A stretch of DNA of 64,000 nt from Ignelater luminosus (GCA_011009095.1 VTPC01005327.1:1-64000), one strand, 5' to 3'. Positions 34,531 to 45,589 are shown, counted from the first letter of the stretch. Program-made: numbers and translations. The notes: generated by a model from the sequence alone, not told the origin.

Positions 34531-36632
34531 TTAAGATTTAATAGTTGTGGTACCGCTTAATGTTTTTGAAATATCAAGTGGCAATTCATTCCCTTCCAAA
34601 TCTACACGCATCAAACTGCTCATTTGCTCAAAGTCAGACAATGCCAATTTAGAAATTGTATTACCGGATAGATCTATTCTTCCAATACTTGATAACCTTT
34701 TAAGAACATCACTATCAACTGTTTCTAATTTGTTGTTACCCAAATAAAGACTGTCAAGATTTTGAAGATCAGCAAATTATTCATCAAGGAAAGATAGCCC
34801 AAGCTATTCAAACCAACGAAAATTTTATTTGATATTTTACTGATTGCATTATTGGTTAAATCAAGAGCATCTAAACAAGGTAATATTTTGAAAATATCTT
34901 CTGGAAGATTTTGAACTTGACAGGTTTTCAAATAGTTCACCAGAAAGTGTTTCTATTTGGTTTGAATATAACGCCAAAAAGGTTAATGAGTTTAAACCAT
35001 CAAATGCATCAGTATTTAGACGCTTTAGTCTGTTTGAGTTCAAATATAAATTTTGCAAACTAGCTGTACTTTCAAAAGCTTTGCATTCTATTAGAGTTAG
35101 ACCATTATTGTTCAAATGTAATTTTCTTAAACTCGAAAGTGTCTCAAAACATCTTTCTGTTAGGCAATCAATTGAATTGTAATGAAGATGGATTTTTGTC
35201 CAAACGGAGTATTTCTAATGATAGAAGATTTTCAAAAACTCTTAAGGATATAAATTCTATTTCGTTATCTTCCAAATACAATTCTTTCATTTGTTGTAAA
35301 TCATCAAAGCAACCCTTCTCTAATAAACTAATTTCATTATTGCTCAAATTTATGGTATTTAATTTAGTCAAACATGCAAATGCTCCACTTGGTATTAGAA
35401 CCAAATGATTGTCTTGCAAATCCAAATTCTCTAGGTTCATCAGTTGGCTAAATGAACCTCTACTTAATGTTTTCAAATTATTTTCCTTTAAGTCTAAAAT
35501 ATATAAAATTGGTAGATTTTCAAAACATCCAGCTTTCAAAGTGGCAATGAGGTTATTATTTAAAAGCAATTCTGTGAGGTTTTTTAAATTGTTTACTGAC
35601 GTGTCACGTACAGATGTGATTTTGTTGTGGCTTAAATCGATCATCTCTAGATTTTGATTTTCTTCAAATAAAGTTTCTGGTAAAACCACTAACTGGTTTT
35701 TTGAAAGCCGTAAAGTGATCAAGTTGTTTAGTCCACGAAACGCCCCACTGTGCATCTTTTCAATTTGGTTTCCATCAAAACCCAATTTAGTAATTTTTGA
35801 TAGGTTTTGAAACAAATTTGATTGTATTTCTTTCAGGTTGTTGTTGGAGACAAACAATTTTTCTAGATTTTCTAGTCTATTAAACACCGATGCTTCAAGC
35901 TTTTTTATTTCATTATTTTTGAGGTTAAGCTGTTCTAATGATGTTAAATCTTGAAATATACCATGAGGTAGTTCTAACACAATATTATTTTGCAGTGATA
36001 ATTCTTTAAGATTGTGTAACCCCTTAAAGGTATTTTCATCTAGGTTTGTGATCTTGTTGCCATTCAGTGATAATGTTTGCAGGTTTATTAATTTGGAAAA
36101 TGATTCTCCAGATATGCCCAAGATATTAGAGTAGGATAAATCTAAGTACACTAAATTTATTAATGGGTCTAAGATTTTATCAGCTAGCACAGTGGGTGTG
36201 TTTTGACTTAACTGAAGACTCTCCAGTGCTGATAAGTCTTCCAACAAGAAGAAGAAGATTTAGATTCTTCAGACTTCAAATCTTGATATAGTTCATTGAT
36301 GTAGGTATTTCTTAATGTTATTGTTTCTATCAATGGTAAATTTACAAAAGAATCTGACGATAAAGTTTTAATAGTTGATTCGTAAATACATACTTCTTTG
36401 ATATCAGAAGAAGCTCTACATGAGCTAAGCAAGAAGTAATCAAAATTGCAAGCTTTAAAGATTTTATATCTTTAAGTGTTATATGATATTCGGTTAGAGC
36501 TTGCTCGATTTTTGTATTTATGGTGTCGAAGGAATCCATTTTGGGACAAAGTAACTCTCTGTAATAGTCTGTATAAAAACATTTTCGTATTTCGTATTTT
36601 GTAATCAGGAACAAGTAAATGTGTAAGTGAAT
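34531..36632 (-). pseudogene. LRR pseudogene 3
   Basis: The coding exon begins after an acceptor at 36633 (TATATTTTAG) and shows the same Cys cap (IRKC, LLCPKMDSFD). It is broken by a frameshift near 36430, a rearranged region near 36250-36290, an out-of-frame deletion near 35180 removing about 100 residues (from DKNP to the YNSIDCLTERCF repeat), a second deletion near 34925 and a third near 34775. The longest intact part (36247-35168) holds about 14 repeats, including the repeat missing from LRR1. The end reads VDLEGNELPLDISKTLS before the stop at 34533-34531. No ATG occurs at the position used by LRR1, LRR2 and LRR4. The C-terminal text agrees with LRR4 and shows that LRR1 has lost this tail. 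Confidence 0.88.
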
Positions 36633-37050
36633 CTAAAATATAAGAAATAACCTGTTTCAGCAGAAATATATCAGGTTGGAAGATTGTGTGTATAAAACGA
36701 TTTTAATGCAACACCCTGTATAACTTAAAAATTATTTTTTCTAGGTTACAAACAATTTAAACGTTCCAAAGTTGCAATTTTACTTTTAACTACAGAAGCG
36801 TGCATTAAATGCTAGATTTTACACAATTTTAATTTCGAGTTAAACAAAAATTTAAATAACAGAAATCATCTTACCTATAGTTGTAACGGAGAAATTGAAA
36901 GTCAATTTCAAAATTGAAGCAAATTTGTATACACTATACGCAAGCACAACTTTCTGTTCACTGCATTATGTTGCACAATATCAAGTTTAGTTCAACCATG
37001 TTTTATCCGTGCTATGAGTATCTATCTCAGATGACGTCAGTCTCGGAGGA
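36633..37050 (-). promoter_or_regulatory. LRR pseudogene 3 intron, exon 1 and upstream block
   Basis: Intron 36633-36874 has a TATAG|GTAAGA donor. Upstream, TTGCACAATATCAAG and CACTGCATTATG-like text align with the other copies. A perfect TGACGTCA lies at 37034-37041. The intron holds AACACCCTGTATA (36710-36722), a small-transposon end absent from the other LRR introns. Confidence 0.55.
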
Positions 37051-37098
37051 AGACGTGCTGGTTATTGTTCGCACGTATAATAAACATTTACAGACAGA

Positions 37099-39005
37099 GG
37101 TTAGCATTTACATTTAAAATTTTGTTTAAATATCTGCAAATTTTATTTTGACGTGTATTTCCAGTGAACTTTTCTTTCCTCACTATGACTAAGAGAACAG
37201 TTTGTAATTTACCCAAACACTTCGATAGTTCAAAAAATTTTGAATAGTTCAAAACGAGATCAGCCCAAAGATATAGTTTCTCTATTGTCAGAAAGAATAT
37301 AGAACTTTTGCCTGGCATTTGGCTTTTGGCAGATTTTGTCAATAATTTTGTTTTGCCTAGTACTCATAGAACCTAAATAAAATCATCTGATTTTCCAAGA
37401 AAAAACAGTGAGACATAACTAACCCATTGGTACTACAAGATGGTACTAAGTTACATATTGGTAGAACACTCGTTGTTGTTCGTTTCTCTTTTTGCTTCTC
37501 AGAACAACTATGACATCTTCGTCGAGTTTTTCCTTCTATGGGTAAACTATTGCTTATATTTAGAACAAAAGCAGACGTTTTGAAAGATATGGAAAATAAG
37601 TTTGATTTTGTATTACGTAGCCCAAATACGTCTTATTATCTCTGTTTTAAATGCCAAAATCAGCTTTTTCTTCTTCACAGTTTTCATCCTCTTGAGTTAC
37701 TTGCCCTACCTCCAACGCATTTTGGAAAAAGTCTATAAAAAAGACTACGGCGTTTTCCATACCCCATTATTTTTCTTAATGTTGTTCCAAAAGTTTTGCA
37801 ATACTTTCTTTATCCTTCTTAATAGAGACTCCAATATCTAGTAGCTTTGGGTTCATCTGAGAAATGTTTTTGCTCCTTTTGGGAGTACAAAAGTCATTTC
37901 CATAAAACGCTTCACCTCTTCCAAATGGAACACTGCGTTTTCCCTTAACAAAGCTTATTCTTTTTGAAGCTTTCAGCTTTAAATGCCAGTAACCCAGTTG
38001 TTTTAATACTTTTTGGGTTTAGCTTCTTCAGTCTTTAACGTCTCAACTCTAAATCAGTTCCGATTTTGTAAACACTAGCAAACTTTTTGATAATGTGTGA
38101 CATACTCTTTAGGGTGGACAACGTCTGTGTGTTTTTTATAGATTTCTTTAATTTGGCCAAAAATACGATCGGGTGGAATGTAGGAGTGTCCCATAACTGG
38201 AACGATTAATTCGATTTTCTCTATATGTGGTAGGGCATCATCTTGCACCCAATAGTTTGACATGCCAATGACTGTGGAATTCTTGTTTTGTGCTCCACAT
38301 CCATAACAACCACGTACATTTTATATATTTTTTAACATTATCTGTGTTTAACTTCCTTTTTGATGATCCGTTTACTATAGCCAAGTAGTATAAATTAATT
38401 TGCATGCTAAAATATGCCGATTCATCCGGGAGTTTGGGAAGCGCCAAATTCTTTTGACAGTTAAATGAGAATGTAGCCAATTTCTCTGTTTTTTCTTGCA
38501 CTAGTTAGTAAAAACTGCTTGCCCTCATTTTGTGCAATCGCTGTAGTGCCAATAGATTAAACTTTTGTGTGTCATTTACTTGTTTTTTTTAGGCTAAGTT
38601 TGTAGTGTAAACATGGTCGATTAAAGAATATTCTTTTCCAGTACTCGACCATTTAAATCACTAAATAAATTATGCCTATTTGCTCACTAATTTTGCTATT
38701 GACAGAAAATGCCACCTAAAAAACATATTAGACGACTAATACTCTGAAAGCTCACTGAACGAAGCTTTAACACATACGAGAAATGGCACCAAGTTCATAA
38801 GAGAAGCTTGTTGTAGTTATGAAGTATCGAAAACTACAATTCTGGATAGAATCAAGGAAAGCCCACGTAAAATGGCTCCACGTACAGTGCTGACGACAGA
38901 TGAAGAAAATCAGTTTTTAGTCTGGATCGACCACACAATTCAAATATAGTTTTGACAGAAGGAAGACACGCTCCATTTAAAGAAGGGTACCTGAAGCTAA
39001 ACGGT
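37099..39005. repeat. segmental duplication, copy A (partner 43028-44925)
   Basis: About 1.9 kb starting at TTAGCATTTACATTT is repeated with only a few percent difference 5929 bp further on. Each copy sits directly upstream of an LRR gene (pseudogene 3 and LRR4) and carries the same two transposon pseudogenes. The LRR genes were therefore duplicated together with this insert. Confidence 0.85.
37790..38510 (-). pseudogene. transposase-like pseudogene, copy A
   Basis: Minus-strand frames contain FSFNCQKNLALPKLPD, INLYYLAIVNGSSKRKL, VMGHSYIPPDRIFGQI and, further on, QMNPKLLDIGVSIKKDKESIAKLLEQH. The mixture resembles a repeated transposase-like family of insect genomes; I recall such text but cannot name the family with confidence. 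Frameshifts and stops occur throughout, and the N-terminal half is absent. A nearly identical copy is at 43730-44460. Confidence 0.6.
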
Positions 39006-39355
39006 ACGAATCCTTTCTCGAGAGATATCCAAACCTTGGTATTAGGAAAACAAACAGAACGTTATTGCCGAAGAGTATATTTGAAAATGGTTCACGAAGC
39101 TCCAGGATTACCTGAATGACAATAAACTGTTGGACGTTATGAAAAATCCATTAAGAATTCATCAATGGTGACGAAACTAGTTTTGCCATGTGCCTTAAAA
39201 CAGGAAAGGTTTTGGCACCAAAGGTACAATCTATGAAGTAAAAAAAAAAACAATTCCGAAAAGGAAACAATAATTTTATTATTAGTGTGTTCTGCTGACG
39301 GTAGCACACTTTATCCAATGGTCGTGTTTTCACATGTAAAATCCGTGCCCAAAGA
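38711..39355 (+). pseudogene. pogo/Tigger-type (CENP-B-like) transposase, broken, copy A
   Basis: The plus-strand start ATGCCACCTAAAAAACATAT (MPPKKHIRR) runs into a stop after 12 codons. The following frame reads SLNEALTHTRNGTKFIREAC, CSYEVSKTTILDRIKE and APRTVLTTDEEN, the Psq-type helix-turn-helix of pogo transposases. Later pieces in shifted frames include FKEGY, IINGDET-like text around the first catalytic aspartate (near 39160), FAMCLKTGKVLAPK, and SADGSTLYPMVVF. The element has many frameshifts and lacks its 3' catalytic part. It lies back-to-back with the minus-strand pseudogene at 37790-38510. Confidence 0.75.
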
Positions 39356-39359
39356 CTGA

Positions 39360-39848
39360 TTTCTGGGACGATCGGAAACTAGAAGGATGAAAAGCAAAAT
39401 CTTTTACAAAAATGAAATATCTAGACCATAGCCATACAATTCATCTACAGTAATTAAGATTACTTACCTTGACATTTTATAACAAATTCTGATTACCTAC
39501 TTTGAGAAAAATGTTGTTTCACACATAAAAGACTACAGTCACAATTACAAGAATTAGGTTATGTTTCATGTTTGCGAATGCGCCCGTATGCGCACTATAT
39601 TACCACTGGGAAAGTACAGTACAGAATGTCTGTATGTTCATTGCCCACTAAAGCTTTTTGAACGTCTGCTAGGACATCTATCACTCATTGGTTGCAAAAG
39701 AATTAAATTACAATAGCAAGGGAAGAATTGGCACACATGCACATCAAGTACCTTGTAATTAAATGAAACTATGTTTGGTGTTTATATATTTTTTACAATT
39801 TTTCTAAATTACACTTAATGAATAAATCACAATTATAATACATTCTGC
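39360..39848. other. no recognisable gene between pogo relic and LRR4 end
   Basis: AT-rich DNA without coding signal; it contains the LRR4 3' flank. Confidence 0.45.
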
Positions 39849-42314
39849 CTAGATATTTAGTTTATTTGTATTGTCACTTAATTTATTTAAAATATCAAAA
39901 GGCAATTCATTCCCTCCCAAATCAACACACATCAAACTCTTGATTTGCTCAAAGTCAGACAATGACAATTTAGAAATTTTATTCTCGGATAAATCTATAC
40001 TTTTAATACTCGATAAACCTTCAAGCATATTACTGTCTACTGCTTCTAATTTGTTATTGCCCAAAAAAAGATAGTGAAGATCTTGAAGATCAGCAAATGC
40101 GTGTGGTTCTATAACCGATATTTCATTATTCGTTAAACAAAGATAACCCAAATTGTTTAAACCAATAAAGATTCTATTTGATATTTTACTGAGTCTATTA
40201 TTGCTTAAATTCAGAGAATCTAAAGAAGGTAATATTTTAAAAATGTCTTCTGGAAGATTTTGAATTTTGTTACCGGCCATGTCCAGACCTCCCAATTTGG
40301 TCAGCTTTGAAAAGACCTCACCATCCAATTTGGGTATATCATTATTGTTCAAATTTATAACATTTAAATTTAAAAGATTCTCAAAGAGATCAACTGAAAG
40401 TGTTTCTATTTGGTTGGAATATAGAGCCAAAAAAGCTAACGAGTCTAAACCATTAAATGCATCAGTATTTAAATGTGTTAGTCTGTTTGCGCCCAGATAC
40501 AAATATTGCAAACTAGCTACATCTTTAAAAGCGTTAGGTTCTATCACAGTTAAAATATTATTTTCCAGATGTAGGCCGTTTAAGTTTGGAAGTGTTTCAA
40601 AACATCTTTCTGTTAGGCATTCAATCGAATTGTATTTAAGATGAAGTTCTTCCAAATTTTCAAGACCTATAAAAGCTGATGGTTTTACAATTGTTATGTT
40701 ATTGTGATCTAACCACAAACCCTTTAGTTGTTTTAAATCTGCAAAACAACCATTTTCAAGATTTTCTAGGCTACAGTTTGAAAGGTGTAACTGATTCAGG
40801 TCAGTAAGACCTGTAAACATTCCTTGGTATAGGTTCTTTAATGGATTTTCGTTCAAATGAAGTATTTCTAATGATTGAAGATTTTTAAAAGCTCCTAAGG
40901 ATATAAATTCTATTTCGTTATCTTCCAAATACAATTCTTTCATTTGTTGTAAATCATCAAAGCAACCCTTCTCTAATAAACTAATTTCATTATTGCGCAA
41001 ATTTATGGTACTTAATTTAGACGAACCCTCAAATGCTCTACTTGGTATTACAACCAAATGGTTGTCTTGCAAATCCAGATTCTCTAGGTTCATCAGTTGG
41101 CTAAATGAACCTCTACTTAATGTTTTCAAATTATTTTCCTTTAAGTCTAAAATGTATAAATTTGGTAGATTTTCAAAACATTCAGCTTCCAAAGTGGCAA
41201 TGAGGTTATTATTTAAAAGCAATTCTGTGAGGTTTTTTAAATTGTTTACTGACGCGTCACGTACAGATGTGATTTTGTTGTGGCTTAAATCGATCATCTC
41301 TAGATTTTGATTTTCTTCAAATAGATTTTCTGGTAAGATTACTAACTGGTTTTTTGAAAGCCGTAAAGTGATCAAGTTTTTTAGTCCATGAAATGTCCCA
41401 CTGTGTATCTTTACGATTTGATTTCCATCAAAATCCAATTCGACAATTTTTGACAGGTTTTCAAACAGATTCGATTGTATTTCTGTTAGCTGATTATCAT
41501 AAACAATCAGTTTTTGTAAATGTCTTAAATTCTTGAAATCAGATGTTTTGAGATATTCAATTTTATTGTTTTCTAGGTGCAGTTCTTCTAGTGATGTTAG
41601 ATCTTCGAATATACTGTCAGGTAGATTTAATAAGTTATTGCTGTTTAGTGATAATTTTTTAAGATTGTGTAATCCCTTAAAGATATCTTCATTTAAGCTT
41701 GTAATATTGTTATCATTGAGTAATAATGTTTGAAGGTTTATTAATTTGGTAAATGATTCTTTTGAAATGTCTGATATATTACAGTAACATAAATCCAGGT
41801 GCAATAAATTTATTAATGGATCCAAGATTTTACCAGCTAGCACAGACGGTGTGTTTTGAGTCAATTCAAAATATTCCAATGACGATAAATCTTCTAACAT
41901 TAAATAATCTTCTCCGAGAATATCAATGTCATCAATATACCACAAATGTATGTTCTTCAATCTTGGTATTTTCTTAAAAACATCTTTGCTTACATCATTG
42001 ATTTTGGTTTTTCTTAAGGCTATTGTTTCCAATAAAGGTAAATTTGCAAAAGAGTCTGCTGATAAAGTAATATTCGACTCGTAAATACATACTTCTTTGA
42101 TAATATCAAAAGATATCTTACAGGAGCTAGCCAAAAACTGACCAAGATTACATTCTTCAAAGGTAATTGATTTGATGTCATCAACTGTTATATCATATTC
42201 AGTTAGGGCTTCAGCAATTTTTGTGTTTATGATGTCGTAGGAATCCATTTTGGGACAATGCAGTTCTTTAGGGTAGTGTATGTAAAAGCATTTTTGAATT
42301 TCGTATTCTGCCAT
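39849..42314 (-). CDS. LRR4: intact leucine-rich repeat protein, about 31 repeats
   Basis: This 821-aa open frame starts at the ATG at 42314, one base after an acceptor (TATATTTTAG, exon start 42315). Residues 1-70 form a Cys-bearing cap (QKC, LHC, EECNL, SSC). From about residue 72, 31 repeats of 24 residues follow (LxxLxxLxLxxNxIxxLxxxxFxx), many with F at position 22. The end is LGGNELPFDILNKLSDNTNKLNI. There is no transmembrane helix, TIR domain, kinase or LRR C-terminal Cys cap. Unlike LRR1 and LRR2 the hydrophobic codons before the ATG are missing here, so no signal peptide is visible unless exon 1 supplies it. It is the best-preserved member and serves as reference for the others. A role in binding proteins or pathogens is only inferred from the fold. 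AATAAA overlaps the last codons and may serve as polyadenylation signal. Confidence 0.88.
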   Translation of the reverse strand: MAEYEIQKCFYIHYPKELHCPKMDSYDIINTKIAEALTEYDITVDDIKSITFEECNLGQFLASSCKISFDIIKEVCIYESNITLSADSFANLPLLETIALRKTKINDVSKDVFKKIPRLKNIHLWYIDDIDILGEDYLMLEDLSSLEYFELTQNTPSVLAGKILDPLINLLHLDLCYCNISDISKESFTKLINLQTLLLNDNNITSLNEDIFKGLHNLKKLSLNSNNLLNLPDSIFEDLTSLEELHLENNKIEYLKTSDFKNLRHLQKLIVYDNQLTEIQSNLFENLSKIVELDFDGNQIVKIHSGTFHGLKNLITLRLSKNQLVILPENLFEENQNLEMIDLSHNKITSVRDASVNNLKNLTELLLNNNLIATLEAECFENLPNLYILDLKENNLKTLSRGSFSQLMNLENLDLQDNHLVVIPSRAFEGSSKLSTINLRNNEISLLEKGCFDDLQQMKELYLEDNEIEFISLGAFKNLQSLEILHLNENPLKNLYQGMFTGLTDLNQLHLSNCSLENLENGCFADLKQLKGLWLDHNNITIVKPSAFIGLENLEELHLKYNSIECLTERCFETLPNLNGLHLENNILTVIEPNAFKDVASLQYLYLGANRLTHLNTDAFNGLDSLAFLALYSNQIETLSVDLFENLLNLNVINLNNNDIPKLDGEVFSKLTKLGGLDMAGNKIQNLPEDIFKILPSLDSLNLSNNRLSKISNRIFIGLNNLGYLCLTNNEISVIEPHAFADLQDLHYLFLGNNKLEAVDSNMLEGLSSIKSIDLSENKISKLSLSDFEQIKSLMCVDLGGNELPFDILNKLSDNTNKLNI

Positions 42315-42315
42315 T

Positions 42316-42820
42316 CTAAAATATAAAAGAGTTTACCGTTTATTCAAAAGAATAAAGAAAGGCACGTTAGAAATTTAAACATTCAAGTAATTAATTTTTC
42401 AGGTTACACACAATACAAATTATATGCTAGCGAAAGTTTCAAGGTTATAATTTTATTAAATATCGACTTTTGTTTATTAATTATACAAAAGATTTTAATC
42501 ACAGAGAGTTTCTTACCTGTGTCTTGCCGGAAAACTCGCAAATTCAATATACAATGTTTTTCACAAACTGGGCAACTAGTAACTACTATGCGTGAGCACA
42601 GCTTTCTGTCGACTGCCTAATATTACACAATATCGTGTTATTGTAGTAGCTTGTTTTGATGAATCACGTTTTATCGCAGTCGCAACGGTTTATATGTAAA
42701 AATACTCCAAACTCTAGGTCATTCGCATTACTATCTAATAGCAATTGATAAGTCAATCTTACTATTTTCATTGAGACGTCGATAATGAAAAATTAACTTC
42801 AAAATTTATACACAGGTATA
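42316..42820 (-). promoter_or_regulatory. LRR4 intron, untranslated exon 1 and conserved upstream region
   Basis: The 202-bp intron (42316-42517) has a CACAG|GTAAGA donor. Upstream strings AATATTACACAATATCGTG, ACTGCCTAAT and GATGAATCACGTTTTATCGC match LRR1 and others. 42755-42799 (ending GAAAAATTAACTT) recurs exactly at 45545-45589. Confidence 0.6.
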
Positions 42821-43027
42821 ACGCTAAAAGTCATGTTGACTTTTATTATTCAATAACGTAATAACTGTAAAACTAAAAACAAATGGTAGAGCACAAAATA
42901 ATCGCAAGGTTACGTAAAAGATAATTAGACAAGAATGAAATTAAGTAATTACTGAAAATGTTAACCTCTTTCGACAAGGCTTCCTTCACAGCGTTACTAA
43001 TGAAAGTTGAAAAAACTTAAATTCTTA

Positions 43028-44925
43028 GGTTAGCATTTACATTTGAAAGTTTGTTTAAATATCTGCAAATTTTCTTTTAACGTGTATTTCCAGAAACCTT
43101 TTTTTTACGCTGTGATCAAGAGAGCAGATTGTAATTTACCCAAACACTTCGATAGTTCAGAAAATTTTGAATAGTCCAAAACGAGGTCTGTCCAAAAATA
43201 TAGTTTCTCTGTTGGTAGGAAGGATATAGAACTTTAGGCCCTTTCGCTACCATTTGGTTTTTGGCAGATCTTATCAATGATTTTGTGTTACCTAGTACTC
43301 ATAGTACCTAAATAAAACAGACACATGATAAAAAAATCATTTAATTTTCCAAGAAAAAACAGTGAGACATAACTATCCCATTGGTACTACAATATGGTAC
43401 TAAGTTACATATTGGTAGAACACTCATTGTTGTTCGTTTCTCTTTTTGCTTCTCAGAACAACTATGACATCTTTGTCGAGGTTTTCCTTCTGTGGGTAAA
43501 CTATTGCTTATATTTAGAACAAAAGCAGACGTTTTGGAAGATATGGAAAATAAGTTTGATTTTGTATTATGCAGCCCAAATAAGTCTTACTATCTCAGTT
43601 TTAAATGCCAAAATCAACATTTTTTTCTTCACAATTTTCCTTCTCTTGAGTTACTTGCCCTACCTCCAACGCATTTTAAAAAAAGTCTATAAAAAAGACT
43701 ACGGCGTTTTCCATACCCCATTTCTTTTCTTAATGTTGTTCTAAAAGTTTTGCAATACTATTTTTATCCTTCTTAATAGACACTCCAACATCTAGTAGCT
43801 TTGGGTTTATCTGAGAAATGTTTTTGCTTCTTTTGGAGTACAAAAGTCATTTACATAAAACGCTTCACCTCTTCCAAATGAAACACTGTGTTTTCCCTTA
43901 ACAAAGCTTATTCTTTGTGAAGCTTTCAGCTTTAAATGCCAGTAACCCAGTTGGTTTAATACTTTTTGAGTTTAGCTTCTCCAGTCTTTAACGTCTCAAC
44001 TCTAAATCATTTCCGATTTTGTAAACACTAGCAAACTTTTTGATAATGTGTGACATACTCTTTAGGGTGGACAACGTCTGTGTGTTTTTTATAGATTTCT
44101 TTAATTTGGCCAAAAATACGATCGGGTGGAATGTAGGAGTGTCCCATAACTGGAAAGATTAATTCGATTTTCTCTATATGTGGTAGGGCATCATCTTGCA
44201 CCCAATAGTTTGACATGCCAATGACTGTGGAATTCTTGTTTTGTGCTCCACATCCATAACAACCACGTACATTTTATATATTTTTTAACATTATCTGTGT
44301 TTAACTTCCTTTTTGATGATCCGTTTACTATAGCCAAGTAGCATAAATTAATTTGCATGCTAAAATATGCCGATTGATCCGGGAGTTTGGGAAGCGCCAA
44401 ATTCTTTTGACAGTTAAATGAGAATGTAACCAATTTCTCTTTTTCTTCTTGAACCAATTAGTAAAAACTGCTTGCCCCCATTTTGTGCAATTACTGCAGT
44501 GCCAATAGATTAGACTTTTGTGTGTCATTTACTTGTTTTTTAGGCTAAGTTTGTAGTGTAAACATGGTCGATTAAAGAATATTCTTTTCCAGTACTCGAC
44601 CATTTAAATCATTAAATAAATTGACTATTTGCTCACAAATTTTGCTATTGACAGAAGATGCCACCTAAAAAACATATTAGACGACTAGTACTCTGAAAGC
44701 TCACTGAACGAAGCTATAACACATATGAGAAATGGCACCATGTCCATAAGAGAAGCTTGTTGTAATTATGAAGTGTCGAAAACTACAATTCTGGATAGAA
44801 TCAAGGAAAGTCCACGTAAAATGGCTCCACGTACAGTTCTGACGACAGATGAGGAAAACAAATAGTTTTGACAGAAGGAAGACACTCTATTTAAAGAAGG
44901 GTATCTGGAGCTAAATGATATAAAT
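43028..44925. repeat. segmental duplication, copy B (partner 37099-39005)
   Basis: Same content and order as copy A, with small indels such as an extra 20 bp or so near 43320-43342. It ends near the G-run and assembly gap, where the pogo relic breaks off. Confidence 0.85.
43730..44460 (-). pseudogene. transposase-like pseudogene, copy B
   Basis: Near-identical to 37790-38510: FSFNCQKNLALPKLPD, KIELIFPVMGHSYIPP and the VSIKK...LLEQ-type end (here with further changes). It shares most inactivating changes with copy A, so the element was already dead when the segment was duplicated. Confidence 0.6.
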
Positions 44926-44935
44926 TGGTATCGTG
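44658..44935 (+). pseudogene. pogo/Tigger-type transposase fragment, copy B
   Basis: It starts ATGCCACCTAAAAAACATAT like copy A and has the same early stop. It keeps SIREACCNYEVSKTTILDRI in a shifted frame and ends near 44935, just before a run of ten G. The catalytic part present in copy A is missing because of the insertion or assembly break that follows. Confidence 0.7.
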
Positions 44936-44950
44936 TCACCCCGAGCGAAT

Positions 44951-45140
44951 GGGGGGGGGGCTTGTTGCTTGATGGGTTGTTACTAGTGTAAAAAAANNNN
45001 NNNNNNNNNNNNNNNNNNNNNNNNNNNNNNNNNNNNNNNNNNNNNNNNNNNNNNNNNNNNNNNNNNNNNNNNNNNNNNNNNNNNNNNNNNNNNNNNGGGG
45101 GGGGGCTTGTTGCTTGATGGGTTGTTACTAGTGTAAAAAA
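44951..45140. other. assembly gap (100 N) flanked by identical sequence
   Basis: Ns fill 44997-45096. The 45 bases before the gap (G-run, CTTGTTGCTTGATGGG, TTACTAGTGTAAAAAA) are repeated directly after it. The exact 100 Ns is a common placeholder for unknown size, and the identical flanks suggest that two contig ends overlap and were not merged. Confidence 0.9.
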
Positions 45141-45544
45141 AGCACTAGTACAATCGCTAAAATTAACCGCATTTGCTTGGGGATTGCACGGTTAGGCGCG
45201 ATCATGTAGTCTACCTCGACCTGGAAGACAGTGAGTCTTACCAGTGGTCTGGGCTGGTACCGCCCGGGCAGCGACCGCAGGGGCGCTCGAAACCCTGTAT
45301 GTGCCTGCACGTCTATCCTACAGGAGGCGCGGACTCCGGGGAGTTGAGTGCTATGACGGTGGTAACACCTGGTCGTCCAACGCGTCAGTTGGATGGCATC
45401 ACAGCACGATAAGTGCTTGTTACAGGTCACCATGATCCAGGCAGTGCACTGAAGATGACGGCCAACAACACCAGGATACAATCTTCTAGACGCGACGAGG
45501 GACGTTGCTGGCCAACCCCTCTCACTCTTGTTGATGTTAATGTT
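45137..45544. mobile_element. GC-rich insert of unknown type, LINE/SINE-like tail
   Basis: About 400 bp are far more GC-rich than the surroundings. The end reads TTGTTGATGTTAATGTTAAT, a short simple repeat like the 3' tails of some non-LTR elements. The minus-strand frame at 45616-45128 is open for 162 codons but has no known motif. The insert abuts a 45-bp exact copy of LRR4 promoter sequence. Foreign or misassembled sequence cannot be excluded because of the adjacent gap. Confidence 0.35.
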
Positions 45545-45589
45545 AATCTTACTATTTTCATTGAGACGTCGATAATGAAAAATTAACTT

